Shown: in pieces, positions 8,674 to 18,041 of the stretch
How positions within the stretch are numbered: the first letter of the stretch is position 1
How the letters are laid out: each line of letters opens with the position of its first letter
Origin: JANNYA01 sp031422315
GTDB taxonomy: Bacteria > Pseudomonadota > Gammaproteobacteria > Xanthomonadales > SZUA-5
Reading direction: 5' to 3'
NCBI GenBank assembly: GCA_031422315.1
Contig: JANOQN010000014.1
Coordinates: 1-64,000, forward strand
DNA length: 64,000 nucleotides
Program-made: the position numbers and the translations under genes
Notes under the pieces: generated by a model
Seen by the model: the letters and a program-made list of their open reading frames with translations, nothing else
Databases searched by the model: none
Told to the model about the DNA's origin: nothing

Positions 8674-8743
8674 ACAACCTAACCTGTCAGCTTTCCACCC
8701 ATTACGTCGTAAGCATCAGCAAATCCTATTTTTGAGTGTTTGC

Positions 8744-10165
8744 ATGCGCTGGTTATTGAGTTTGGTTTTTCTGCTGGGCATTGGCAAACTTTGCGCCCGA
8801 GAGATTTTTGTAAGCCCAAGCGGCAGCAATAGCAGTGGCACCGGCTCGCAGGCTTTGCCGTACCAAAGCCTGCTGCATGTGCTGGAGCCGGCAAATTCAA
8901 TCGTCGAGGCGGGTGATGTAATTACACTGCGCGGCAGTTCGACTGGAACGGTGTATGCGGCGAACGAATATCGGCTGCGCACACGATTAACGCTGCGCTC
9001 ATTCCCCGGTGAATGGGCAATTTTGCGCTGCCCAAATACGGTGCCTGATGGTATTTGCTTGCAAATTGATCCAGACGCCTCGGGTAGCGTAATTTCGCGC
9101 TTGGAAATCGAAGGCGGCACGATTTATACCGTGTTTTTACAAACTGACTGGGAACAAGGCCCAAATCCAAGCGGAACCGGCGCCAGCAATGTAATTTTAG
9201 CTGACTGCAAACTGCATGGCTCCGGGCGAGATGTAGTGAAAGTGACACCGAAAAGCAATCAGCTGAGTATTTCGCGCTGTGAAATATACAACTCCGGCCG
9301 CGCCTATCCGCCTGGCACGCCGCTAGAAGATAAAAACGCTGAAGGTGTTGATAACGTGAATGCCGACGGCATGCGGATATCCGATAGCTATATTCATGAT
9401 ATTGCGACCAATTGCCTTTACTTCAAAGGCGGTGCGCGCAACGTATTGATCGAACGCAATCGCCTGGAAAACTGCGGTGAAGGCGGCATTATGGTCGGCT
9501 TTGACACCAGCCCGGAGTTCTTTGATTTAACCGTCAACCCCGGCTATTTCGAAGCGATTGGCGGCACCGTGCGCAATAACATCGTGCAAAACACCGATTA
9601 TGCTGGCATCGGGCTTTATGCCAGCAAAGATAGCCAAGTTGTCAATAACACGCTCATCAACACCGCGCGACTCGGCCATGCCGGGCTATATTTTGGCGTC
9701 ACACTGCAAGATTTTGATCCAATCGCTGGCCGCCCTGCAAATATCAATCCAAAACTTATTAACAATGTCGTCAAGCAAAGCCACGCGCGCTGCTTGAGCA
9801 TTCGTTTTGCCAATGAGCTGGGCGGGCTATCGGGTTTGAGCGGCTCGCCGAACAGTAACTTCAACTATTACTCGCGCAATTCTGGCGCATGTGTTTTTGC
9901 TGATGGCAGGCCCGGTGCGCCGCTAGCATCGGGCAACTTGAACCAATGGCGCAGCGCATTGGGCGTGGACGGCATGAGCATCGAAGCACCACTCACGCTT
10001 GCAACCGATGGCCGACTACTAGCCGGCAGCGCAGCGATTGGCGTAGCGCAAACCCAAGCTGGATTTAGTGATGATATCGACCAACAAACGCGCAGCGCTC
10101 CCTGGGATATTGGCGCAGATGAATTTGGGCTCAGCGATTTGCTTATGCGAGATGGTTTTGAGTGA
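8744..10165 (+). CDS. Secreted right-handed beta-helix protein with DGFE tail
   Basis: The ATG at 8744 gives a 473-residue protein with a signal peptide (MRWLLSLVFLLGIGKLCA). The mature part starts REIFVSPSGSNSSGTGS, a common opening of secreted pectate-lyase-like proteins. Repeated N/D-rich strands (for example GGTVRNNIVQNTDYAGIGLY) fit a right-handed parallel beta-helix at about 60-330. No catalytic residues can be assigned. The last six residues are MRDGFE, a short tail also seen on the protease at 27332-30271. A TTG 12 bases upstream could extend the frame but would spoil the signal peptide. Likely extracellular or cell-surface. Confidence 0.75.
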   Translation: MRWLLSLVFLLGIGKLCAREIFVSPSGSNSSGTGSQALPYQSLLHVLEPANSIVEAGDVITLRGSSTGTVYAANEYRLRTRLTLRSFPGEWAILRCPNTVPDGICLQIDPDASGSVISRLEIEGGTIYTVFLQTDWEQGPNPSGTGASNVILADCKLHGSGRDVVKVTPKSNQLSISRCEIYNSGRAYPPGTPLEDKNAEGVDNVNADGMRISDSYIHDIATNCLYFKGGARNVLIERNRLENCGEGGIMVGFDTSPEFFDLTVNPGYFEAIGGTVRNNIVQNTDYAGIGLYASKDSQVVNNTLINTARLGHAGLYFGVTLQDFDPIAGRPANINPKLINNVVKQSHARCLSIRFANELGGLSGLSGSPNSNFNYYSRNSGACVFADGRPGAPLASGNLNQWRSALGVDGMSIEAPLTLATDGRLLAGSAAIGVAQTQAGFSDDIDQQTRSAPWDIGADEFGLSDLLMRDGFE

Positions 10166-10374
10166 CTTGGGCTAGCAATTTAAACTGATGTGTTGATTAA
10201 GCTTCAATTCGTGGCGTTCGACATCGCAATCGCTAAATTTCGTGAGGCACCTCAACAATTCGCGTGGATTTTCTGCCTGACAGGCTGCTTTACCGTTCCG
10301 GGCTTCGCGCTAGCAGCGCAATCACCCCAACTAAACTAAACTCGCGCCGGTTTGTTCACTCTTTGGGTTGAGTC

Positions 10375-13080
10375 ATGTTGAAATTTTCTACCATTACGCG
10401 CCTAGCGTGCGCTTCGCTGGTTTTGATGTTTTCGGGCTGCGCGCAGCAACAATCTGCTCGGGTTACGTCAACGCTTACTGGCGCTGCACTTGAAGCACTA
10501 CCGTTGGGTCGATTGCCGCAAAGCGTGACGCCAAAATCCTATTCGATCCAGCTAGATGCTGATCCAAACCTGGCGGTGTTTTCCGGCAAAGTGCAGATCG
10601 AAATCAGCTTGAGTGAGGCAAAACAGCAGTTTTGGATTCACGGTCAAGGCCTGCGCGTTACTCGCGTATTGATAAAAACCGGCACGCAGGAAATAGCCGG
10701 AAACTATGCACAAAAAGAAGAGTCGGGCGTGGCGCTACTGAGTTTTGCTAGCGTGATTCCCGCAGGCGCGGCTACTTTGATGATCGACTACAGTGCAGAT
10801 TACAGCCCGAAGTTAGACGGGCTTTATAAAGTCACCGATGCTGGACGCAACTACTTGTTTACTCAGTTTGAGTCGATTTTTGCTCGGCAAATGTTTCCTG
10901 GTTTTGACGAGCCGGGTTTCAAAACCCCTTTTAGTATTCAAATCAGTATTCCCAAGCACATGCGCGCCATTGGCAACACGCCGATTAGTGCCGAAACGGT
11001 AATTCTGGATCGCAAACAGATTCAATTTCAGACCACTAAAAAGCTGCCGACCTATTTGCTAGCACTGGCGGTAGGTGAGCTGGATATTGTGGAATTTGCC
11101 GACATTCCCGCTAACGAAATTCGCACGCAGCCGCTCGCGCTGCGCGGCGTGGCAACCTTTGGCAAGGGCGGCAAAATGCAGTATGCCCTCAGCAACACCG
11201 CGCCCATATTGCTGGCTTTAGAGCGCTATTTCGGATCGCCCTACCCGTATGAAAAGCTCGACATAATTGCGGTGCCGGATTTCAACTCGGGCGCTATGGA
11301 AAACGCCGGTGCGATAACCTACCGTGAAACGCTGCTGCTGATGAACGACGATGCGCCGATGTTCCAAAAGGTGGCTTATACCGGCACGCACACGCATGAG
11401 CTTGCGCACCAGTGGTTTGGCAATTTAGTGACGCCGGTTTGGTGGGACGATATTTGGCTCAATGAGGCATTTGCCACCTGGATGGCTAGCAAAATTGCCG
11501 GGCGCGCGCAGCCCACATTCAACTTCCAAAACCGTACGCAATCGGGCGCTTTTGACGCAATGGATGTGGATGCGTTTGCCAGCGCGCGGCAAATTCGTAA
11601 CCCTGTTGATAATCGAGACGAAATCATCGGCGCGTTTGATTCCATCACCTATCGTAAAGGCGGTGGCGTGCTGGCGATGTTTGAAAACTATCTGGGTGAA
11701 GATCGTTTTCAAGCCGGGGTGCGTTTGCACATGCAACGCTTTGCGCACGGCAATGCGACCGCCACAGATTTTCTGCGCAGCCTAAGCGATGCTGCGCAAG
11801 ACCCGAATATCGCGGTTTCGTTTGAGAGCTTTTTGAATCAATCCGGCGTTCCAAGCCTAGCTTTTAGTTTTGCCTGTGATGCCAAAGGCGTGCGCATCAA
11901 TGCTGTGCAGACTCGCTATACGCCGCTGGGTTTGCCTGACGCCAGCCCACAACGTTGGCAGATTCCTTTGTGCGTACTTTACCCAAGCATTTTGGATGGC
12001 AAATCCAGTACGCGAACCTCATGTGAACTAGTCACCGAAGCGCGCGGCAGTTGGACGCTTCAACAAGCCAACTGCCCCGCCTGGATCTTACCAAACGCTA
12101 ACGGCGCGTCCTATGCGCGGTTCACGCTACCTGCGGCTCAGTTCGCACTGATCGCACAGCAGGATTTGCCAGCGGCAAGCATGCTCAGCCTGCACGACAG
12201 CATGGCAGCCGCGCTTTACAGCGGCACGCTAGACAGCAAAAACTGTCTAAACGCGGTGGAAAAATTAGCCGCCAATGCAGACGCGAATGTCGCCACCGCA
12301 CCTATGTTGGCGCTGCGGCAGGTACTGCAATATGGCAATGCGGTAGACGCTACGCGTATCAAGTCAAAAATTCTGCCAATTTACCTGAAGCGCTTGGCCG
12401 CAATCGGCCTGCTTGGCGATAGCGAAGCCGACAAAGAAGCGCCCGCCGCAACCGCTGAATTGCGTTTGAAAATCGTCGAATTTGCCGTGCTATATGCGCA
12501 AGATAGCGCCACCACGAACCAGTTAGCTGAGCTTGGCTCTAGCTATCTGGGCTTATCGCCTGCAACTACAAAAGTGTTGCCCGTACAGCTGCGCGGCATT
12601 GCCTTAGCTGCCAGCCTGCGGGTGTTGGGAATGCCCGCACAGCGCGCGCTTAAAGATAAAATTCGAAGCTCAAGCGATGCCGTTTTTCGCGGGCAAGCGC
12701 TAAGCGCAATGGGCAGTGCAGCCGGTTCAGCCGCCAACAGCGAGCTTCAAAAAGACGCACTCGCGTTCAGTTTTGATCCCAGCCTTCGCGTCAGCGAAGT
12801 ACTCAATATTGCTAATCAAATGAGCACATTACCTGCCGCCAAAACTGAAGTGTGGGCTTGGCTCAGCACGCAGACTGCGGTACTTGTTGAAAAAATGCCA
12901 GAAAAATCTCATGCCCGAGTTCTGGATTTGGCGGGCGGGCTTTGCAGTAGCGCCGACGCCGCGCTATTTCGCGCGCATTTCGAACCCCAGCTTGAAAAAT
13001 TCGTCAATGGGCCGCGCACTTTTGCGCTAGTCAATGAGCGCATCGCCAGGTGCACTGCGGTTCGGGCGTATCTGCAGTGA
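10375..13080 (+). CDS. M1-family aminopeptidase lipoprotein (PepN/ERAP-like)
   Basis: A 901-residue zinc aminopeptidase. It starts with a lipoprotein signal (LVLMFSGC, Cys22 as the lipid site), so it is probably anchored in the periplasm or outer membrane. The exopeptidase motif GAMENAG lies near 306, the zinc site HELAHQW starts at His341 (H341, E342, H345), and the third ligand is Glu364 in NEAFATW. After the catalytic domain comes a long helical C-terminal domain of the ERAP1 type (about 570-900). It removes N-terminal residues from peptides. It is flanked by spaces of 209 and 36 bases and seems to be transcribed alone. Confidence 0.93.
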   Translation: MLKFSTITRLACASLVLMFSGCAQQQSARVTSTLTGAALEALPLGRLPQSVTPKSYSIQLDADPNLAVFSGKVQIEISLSEAKQQFWIHGQGLRVTRVLIKTGTQEIAGNYAQKEESGVALLSFASVIPAGAATLMIDYSADYSPKLDGLYKVTDAGRNYLFTQFESIFARQMFPGFDEPGFKTPFSIQISIPKHMRAIGNTPISAETVILDRKQIQFQTTKKLPTYLLALAVGELDIVEFADIPANEIRTQPLALRGVATFGKGGKMQYALSNTAPILLALERYFGSPYPYEKLDIIAVPDFNSGAMENAGAITYRETLLLMNDDAPMFQKVAYTGTHTHELAHQWFGNLVTPVWWDDIWLNEAFATWMASKIAGRAQPTFNFQNRTQSGAFDAMDVDAFASARQIRNPVDNRDEIIGAFDSITYRKGGGVLAMFENYLGEDRFQAGVRLHMQRFAHGNATATDFLRSLSDAAQDPNIAVSFESFLNQSGVPSLAFSFACDAKGVRINAVQTRYTPLGLPDASPQRWQIPLCVLYPSILDGKSSTRTSCELVTEARGSWTLQQANCPAWILPNANGASYARFTLPAAQFALIAQQDLPAASMLSLHDSMAAALYSGTLDSKNCLNAVEKLAANADANVATAPMLALRQVLQYGNAVDATRIKSKILPIYLKRLAAIGLLGDSEADKEAPAATAELRLKIVEFAVLYAQDSATTNQLAELGSSYLGLSPATTKVLPVQLRGIALAASLRVLGMPAQRALKDKIRSSSDAVFRGQALSAMGSAAGSAANSELQKDALAFSFDPSLRVSEVLNIANQMSTLPAAKTEVWAWLSTQTAVLVEKMPEKSHARVLDLAGGLCSSADAALFRAHFEPQLEKFVNGPRTFALVNERIARCTAVRAYLQ

Positions 13081-13116
13081 ATCTTTAGTTTGCCTGCTTA
13101 GCGCGACTGCTCATGC

Positions 13117-15474
13117 TTAAAACCGATACTCCAAACTTATCCACGCACTGCGCGCCTCTAGCGCTGGTACCCCTTGATTGCCCTGGCCTTCGCCGGCAAC
13201 GCTGGTGGCCGGGTAGAGATTGTCCGCGCCAAACAGATTTTTGACCTGCAGTTCAGCTACCAAACCGTCGAATTGCTTAACTTGCCAAGCGAGCCCCAAG
13301 TTAGTAAAGCCATTGCCGGGTGCATCCAGCGCCCTTGAAGCGTTGTTCGCGTTGGGCGGGTGCCAAGACGGATAGTAAACGTGCGTCAGTTGCACGATCC
13401 AATGGCTGGCAAAGCTAGGCTGCCAGCGCAAAGCGGCGCGTGAGACGTTTTCGGGGAACGAGCGCAGGTGTGGCTCATCGACAGTACCGGAGACATAAAT
13501 ATTGCCCGGACCAAATTGCCCGGCATCGACGTCTTGGACGCGCACCGAGGCCTGACTCAGTTTGCAATTCAGGCCGTACTCCGGCAATTGATATTCAAGC
13601 TCAAACTCCAAACCTAAATGCCGCAATTTCCCCGCGTTGTTTTGAAAGTAAAACACGCCACCCCAATCGCCAATCACGTCGGAGCCAATGCGCGTGCGAG
13701 CGGCCAAGGCGCGCGCGCGCAACGCATCATCGGCCAAGAAATTCGCGCCAACGCCGATGACGTTTTCCGTGACATTGTAAAACCCGACCGCATTGAGGCG
13801 AAAACGCTCGTTCGCTTGATAGCGCCATGCTAACTCCAGGCTGGATAACTGCTCCGGCTGCACCGGTTTTAGGTTTCTATTGCCGTTCGCGCGAAAAAAT
13901 TCGTTATTTTCAACCTCGGCAAAATTGGCTTCGCGCAACAGCCCATCACCGGCAAAGCCGCCGGAATAATTGACCCCCACAGCACCGCGAAAACCACGCT
14001 GCCAACTGAGGCGAAAATCATGCTGGGTATTGGCCTGCCACAAAACACCGACACGCGGCGATAGCTGCGAACCCCATTCTGGGTGCGAGTCCCAACGCGC
14101 GGCGACAAACGCTTCAAGCGCATCGTTCAAGCGAATAAAGTCTTCAGCAAAAATACTTTTTACACTCAAGGCACCCGGAAATGCCCAGCGGTTGCGTTCG
14201 TTTAAACGAGCAAAGCCGCTTGCCAGCGCCTCTTCTTGGGTGTTGACAATAAAATTATTGCCACGAAAATTAGCTTGCCCAAAGCGAAAATGATTGAGCT
14301 CAGCGCCGAGCGCAAAGCGATGCTGCTCAAACCAGTCGCCGCTGGCAAAAGCCACACGCGTGCCATAGCGATTTTCCCGGCTGCCTCCTAAAATCAGTCC
14401 GGGAACGATGACGCGTGTGGCGCTCGTTAGCGAGCCGCCGTGTGAGCGCAACTCATAGTCGTCCTGGTGAAAATAGACCTCGGTGCTAAGCTCGCCCTGG
14501 CTCAGCGGCGTTTTCAGTTGCAGCTCAATGCCATCAATACGTTGACGAACCTGCTCGCGATCACGGCGCCAATTGTATAAATCACGCAGCTGGTCAAAGT
14601 GAAACGCAGAAACGTCCAGGTTGCCATCACTAAAATGCAGCAGCGCGTTTTGATAATCGCTGCGTTTTAAGTGGTGATTGCGCTCATACACGCTCAAACC
14701 TTGTTCGACCTGTGTGGCCAAACCGGCATTGGCGATAGGATTACCTTCATAGTGTCCACGGCTCAACATCAGCTCAAACCGCCTCGGAGCGGCTGACTCA
14801 CGCGCATCTCCAACCCAATTCCAGCGCCATGACGCACCCCGGCGGCCATCAGCGCCCAAATCCAATCGAGCGCTTTGCTGTGATTGCTGGGTAGTGCGGC
14901 GCGAAACAATATTAACTACGCCCAACAATGCGCCCTGCCCTTGGGTCACTGAACCTGGGCCACGAATCACTTCAATGCGTTCAATCCAGGACAAATCGAT
15001 GCCATTGAGCAACGCGTCCGGCGGCCCCCAAAACCAATCGGCATTTAAATTACGTCCGTCTAGCAACAGCATCAACTTGGAATTGTTATCCGGTGCCATG
15101 CCGCGCACTGCGGCAATCGTATCGTCTTGATCTTCAACCAAAAAATAGCCCGGCACGTGCAGCATCAACAGCTCATTTAAGGTGCGCGCACCGGAAAGGC
15201 GAATTTGCTCGGTGTTGATGGTCGTTACGGACACCGGCTGTTGACCCAAACGCAGGCTGACGCGCGAGGCCACTTCGACATTGGTTTCCATCAACTCTTC
15301 AAGGCTAAGCGCTAAGAAATCTTGGTTTTCCGGCGTTGAGTTAGCCTCAGATAAGTTAGCCTGGGCGGCACCCGCATTTTGCCCGCCTGCAAAGGCCAAG
15401 TTCGGCGAAACTGCGTTGAAAAAGCATGCAACGCTGAGCAATTTGCCACTTAGTTTGACCGCGTGACTAAACAT
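13117..15474 (-). CDS. TonB-dependent outer-membrane receptor
   Basis: A 785-residue protein from the ATG at 15474, with a signal peptide ending near NLAFA. The plug domain follows an opening (LSLEELMETNVEVASR) common in receptors of this group; the plug contains RGMAPDNNSKLMLLLDGRN and IERIEVIRGPGS. The beta-barrel ends in SLEYRF, with the terminal Phe used for outer-membrane assembly. It takes up an unknown ligand using TonB energy. It is divergent from the yfiR-like gene at 15646 and its histidine kinase, an arrangement that suggests shared regulation. A longer frame to 15552 has no signal peptide and is rejected. Confidence 0.9.
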   Translation of the reverse strand: MFSHAVKLSGKLLSVACFFNAVSPNLAFAGGQNAGAAQANLSEANSTPENQDFLALSLEELMETNVEVASRVSLRLGQQPVSVTTINTEQIRLSGARTLNELLMLHVPGYFLVEDQDDTIAAVRGMAPDNNSKLMLLLDGRNLNADWFWGPPDALLNGIDLSWIERIEVIRGPGSVTQGQGALLGVVNIVSRRTTQQSQQSARLDLGADGRRGASWRWNWVGDARESAAPRRFELMLSRGHYEGNPIANAGLATQVEQGLSVYERNHHLKRSDYQNALLHFSDGNLDVSAFHFDQLRDLYNWRRDREQVRQRIDGIELQLKTPLSQGELSTEVYFHQDDYELRSHGGSLTSATRVIVPGLILGGSRENRYGTRVAFASGDWFEQHRFALGAELNHFRFGQANFRGNNFIVNTQEEALASGFARLNERNRWAFPGALSVKSIFAEDFIRLNDALEAFVAARWDSHPEWGSQLSPRVGVLWQANTQHDFRLSWQRGFRGAVGVNYSGGFAGDGLLREANFAEVENNEFFRANGNRNLKPVQPEQLSSLELAWRYQANERFRLNAVGFYNVTENVIGVGANFLADDALRARALAARTRIGSDVIGDWGGVFYFQNNAGKLRHLGLEFELEYQLPEYGLNCKLSQASVRVQDVDAGQFGPGNIYVSGTVDEPHLRSFPENVSRAALRWQPSFASHWIVQLTHVYYPSWHPPNANNASRALDAPGNGFTNLGLAWQVKQFDGLVAELQVKNLFGADNLYPATSVAGEGQGNQGVPALEARSAWISLEYRF

Positions 15475-15645
15475 CTGAACTGCCTCCGGTGCCCGAACCC
15501 AGGGTAGTTCTTTCGCCCAAGCACTGCAAATAAAAAATCGCCCTGGTAGCATCTTTTGTAACTAGAATCGCTGGCACTAGAATAATTGAAACTACGGTTG
15601 CGCTGACCTAACGAGGATTTCATTCCAATTTTTGCTGACTCGCTC

Positions 15646-16248
15646 GTGGGCGCTGTAAAGGCCTGTGTCACCCTGCTCACGCGGCCAGTCAAATGGGCGC
15701 GCAGCGCTTGCTTTTTGGTATTTTTGCTCAGCTTTGTATTCAATACCGCCGCTGCGCAGTCTGCGAGCAAAGAAGATTCTGTGCGCGCGGCTTTTTTGTA
15801 TCGCCTCGCTTTTTTCGTTACGTGGCCGGAAGACTCGTTCGCTAATGCGCAAGCACCCATCACTTTGTGTGTGGCGGCTAGCTCCTCCAAAGAAATGGTG
15901 CGCCTGCTTATAGCCGCGACTACCAAGCCGATTGCGAACCAGCGTCAACTGTCGGTACGTGTGGTTCCCGATAGTGATTCCAGCTCTGGTGGCAAGCTTG
16001 GTGCAAGCGCAGGATGCCATCTGCTTTTTGGCGTTGCGTTCCCGAATGTTGACCACGCCAGCAAAGGCCAAACCCTATTAGTCGTCAGTACCTTGTCCGC
16101 GTTAAAACAGGGCGGGCATCTGGCATTGGTCCGCGAACAACGCACCGCGGGCGATGCGCGCTTGGTGTTTTACGCCAAACGAGAACGCATCGTGGAGGCC
16201 AGTTTCAAACTCAGCTCTAAGCTCATGCAATTGGTGCGATTCCTTTGA
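15646..16248 (+). CDS. YfiR-family periplasmic protein (DUF4154)
   Basis: A 200-residue protein with a membrane/signal segment near residues 19-37 (ACFLVFLLSFVFNTAAAQ). It then has the YfiR pattern: VRAAFLYRLAFFVTWPEDSF, ITLCVAA, a Cys in AGCHLLF, and a tail with GGHLALV and FKLSSKLMQL. In Pseudomonas YfiR is a periplasmic repressor of the diguanylate cyclase YfiN. Here the next gene, overlapping by four bases, encodes a histidine kinase with a similar sensor region. The start is a GTG at 15646 without a clear ribosome binding site; an ATT at 15622 after GAGG is an alternative. Confidence 0.85.
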   Translation: MGAVKACVTLLTRPVKWARSACFLVFLLSFVFNTAAAQSASKEDSVRAAFLYRLAFFVTWPEDSFANAQAPITLCVAASSSKEMVRLLIAATTKPIANQRQLSVRVVPDSDSSSGGKLGASAGCHLLFGVAFPNVDHASKGQTLLVVSTLSALKQGGHLALVREQRTAGDARLVFYAKRERIVEASFKLSSKLMQLVRFL

Positions 16249-17996
16249 GCGCAATCGGGCCCGATTCGTCAAGTGCGCATGGGTCCAAGCGCGGGCGGCC
16301 GTTGGCACATTTTCGACACGGGATAGCGCGTTTGAGCTTCGGCAGCAAATTGCTTTTGATGAGCACATCGATCGCGTTAATTTGCTTGATTTTGACCAGT
16401 TTTGCCATCGCTGCGCATCAAATATCAGCATTTCGCGCCAGTTTGCTCTCACGCGGCATCACATTGACGGAAATTACCGCAGCAAACTCATCCGCCGCAT
16501 TAGCGTTTGACGATGCCAGCGCTGCTCAACAGCTTTTAGCAAACTTGGTTTCTGCCCCAGAAGTGCTGTCAGCAGAACTATTTGCCAATAGCAACACCGA
16601 TGAAGCGAGCGGCGATTTCGACTTCAACGCGGCGCATTCCCAGGTGTTCGCAAGCTTTGGACGATCACAAGATAGAAGTTCAGCATTGCCGCTGCAAATG
16701 CCCGGGGAATACTGGATTAATCGTCTAGCGCAAGGCCGTTTGATAGTTGTGCGGCCGGTGCTAGCAGAGTCGCAAATAGTCGGTGCGCTGCGCCTGACCA
16801 TTGATTTGAGTTCGATCAGTCAAATGATCAGCCGATTCACGCTGATAGGTGCTGGCCTAATCTTAGTTTCAGTCTTCATCGCCTATGTTTTAAGCCGATT
16901 GATACAACGTTTACTCACGCGTCAAGTCGATGAATTAGTGCGCATCGCCGCCAATATCACCAGCACAAATAATTATGCCTTGCGTGCGAAAGTATTGGCA
17001 CAAGACGAGCTTGGCGCACTCGCGCACGTTTTTAACGACATGCTCGCGCAGGTTCAGCGCCACGACCGCGCGCGAGAATCCGTAGACATACAGTTGCGGC
17101 AGTTCAATGAAACCCTAGAAAGCCAGATCGAAGCCAGAACCGCGCAACTGCATGAGCAAAATTTGGCGCTCAACGAAACCTTAGCCAAGCTCACCGACAC
17201 CCAATCGCAACTCGTGCAGTCTGAAAAACTGGCGGCATTGGGTGGGCTAGTTGCCGGTGTCGCACATGAAATCAACACACCACTTGGAATTGCCGTGACC
17301 GCAGCTTCGGCGGTTGAGCTTGAGGCTAAGCAAACCGCGGTATTGTTTCGGGCCAATACGCTGTCACGCTCGGCACTAACCGCATTTGTTGAGATGGCTG
17401 AGCAGGGCTCCCACTTGATTATGAAAAACTTGCATCGTGCGGCTGAACTGGTGCGCAGTTTTAAGCAAGTTGCGGTCGATCAAAGCAGCGAGCAACGCCG
17501 CGAAATTGAGCTAGAAGACTATGTCCAGCAGGTTTTAATTTCGCTTCACCCCGCGCTAAAACGCACGCAGCATACGATTTCCCTGGTTTGCCCTAAAACG
17601 CTGACACTCGATACTTATCCAGGCGCGCTCTATCAAATTTTGGTCAATTTCGTCATGAATTCCCTGGTACACGGTTTTGCCGACGTGGATGCGGGCTCAA
17701 TCGAGATCAAATGCCGTGCATTAACTGATCTCGATAGTGCAGGCAGACGACAGATCGAAATTTGCTATCGCGACAACGGCTGTGGCATGAGCGAGGAGGT
17801 CAAGCGCCAAGTATTCGACCCGTTTTTCACCACGCGTCGCGGCCAGGGCGGTTCGGGCTTGGGCATGCACATTACCTGGAATCTTGCGACGCGATTGTTG
17901 CAGGGCAGTTTACGCTGCGACAGCGCGCTCGGTGCGGGCGTCTTGTTCACTCTGGTTTTACCGGAAGTTTTAAAAGATCTAAGCGCGCCCCAGTAG
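16245..17996 (+). CDS. Sensor histidine kinase with CHASE8-like sensor, HAMP and coiled coil
   Basis: A 583-residue inner-membrane kinase. One membrane span lies at about 37-57 and a periplasmic sensor of about 130 residues at 58-190, with the CHASE8-like text ITAANSSAALAFDDASAAQQ. A second span lies at about 192-214, HAMP at 214-267, and a coiled coil at 270-330. The phospho-acceptor His341 is in HEINTPLG, followed by N-box NSLVHGF, G1 DNGCGM and G2 GGSGLGMHI. There is no receiver or GGDEF domain. It begins at a TTG that overlaps the yfiR-like stop, so YfiR probably controls this kinase. No response regulator is adjacent. Confidence 0.87.
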   Translation: MSAIGPDSSSAHGSKRGRPLAHFRHGIARLSFGSKLLLMSTSIALICLILTSFAIAAHQISAFRASLLSRGITLTEITAANSSAALAFDDASAAQQLLANLVSAPEVLSAELFANSNTDEASGDFDFNAAHSQVFASFGRSQDRSSALPLQMPGEYWINRLAQGRLIVVRPVLAESQIVGALRLTIDLSSISQMISRFTLIGAGLILVSVFIAYVLSRLIQRLLTRQVDELVRIAANITSTNNYALRAKVLAQDELGALAHVFNDMLAQVQRHDRARESVDIQLRQFNETLESQIEARTAQLHEQNLALNETLAKLTDTQSQLVQSEKLAALGGLVAGVAHEINTPLGIAVTAASAVELEAKQTAVLFRANTLSRSALTAFVEMAEQGSHLIMKNLHRAAELVRSFKQVAVDQSSEQRREIELEDYVQQVLISLHPALKRTQHTISLVCPKTLTLDTYPGALYQILVNFVMNSLVHGFADVDAGSIEIKCRALTDLDSAGRRQIEICYRDNGCGMSEEVKRQVFDPFFTTRRGQGGSGLGMHITWNLATRLLQGSLRCDSALGAGVLFTLVLPEVLKDLSAPQ

Positions 17997-18041
17997 CTAA
18001 ATAATAAAAGTTCCGGGTTAAGCAAATTAATCGGCAGATTT

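Noticed and set aside
13440..14293. Plus-strand frames inside the TonB receptor gene
   Set aside because: They have no family sequence and lie entirely within a well supported gene on the other strand.
15450..16071. Minus-strand frames opposite the yfiR-like gene
   Set aside because: Unrecognised, rich in Arg and Ala, and opposite a gene with clear family features.
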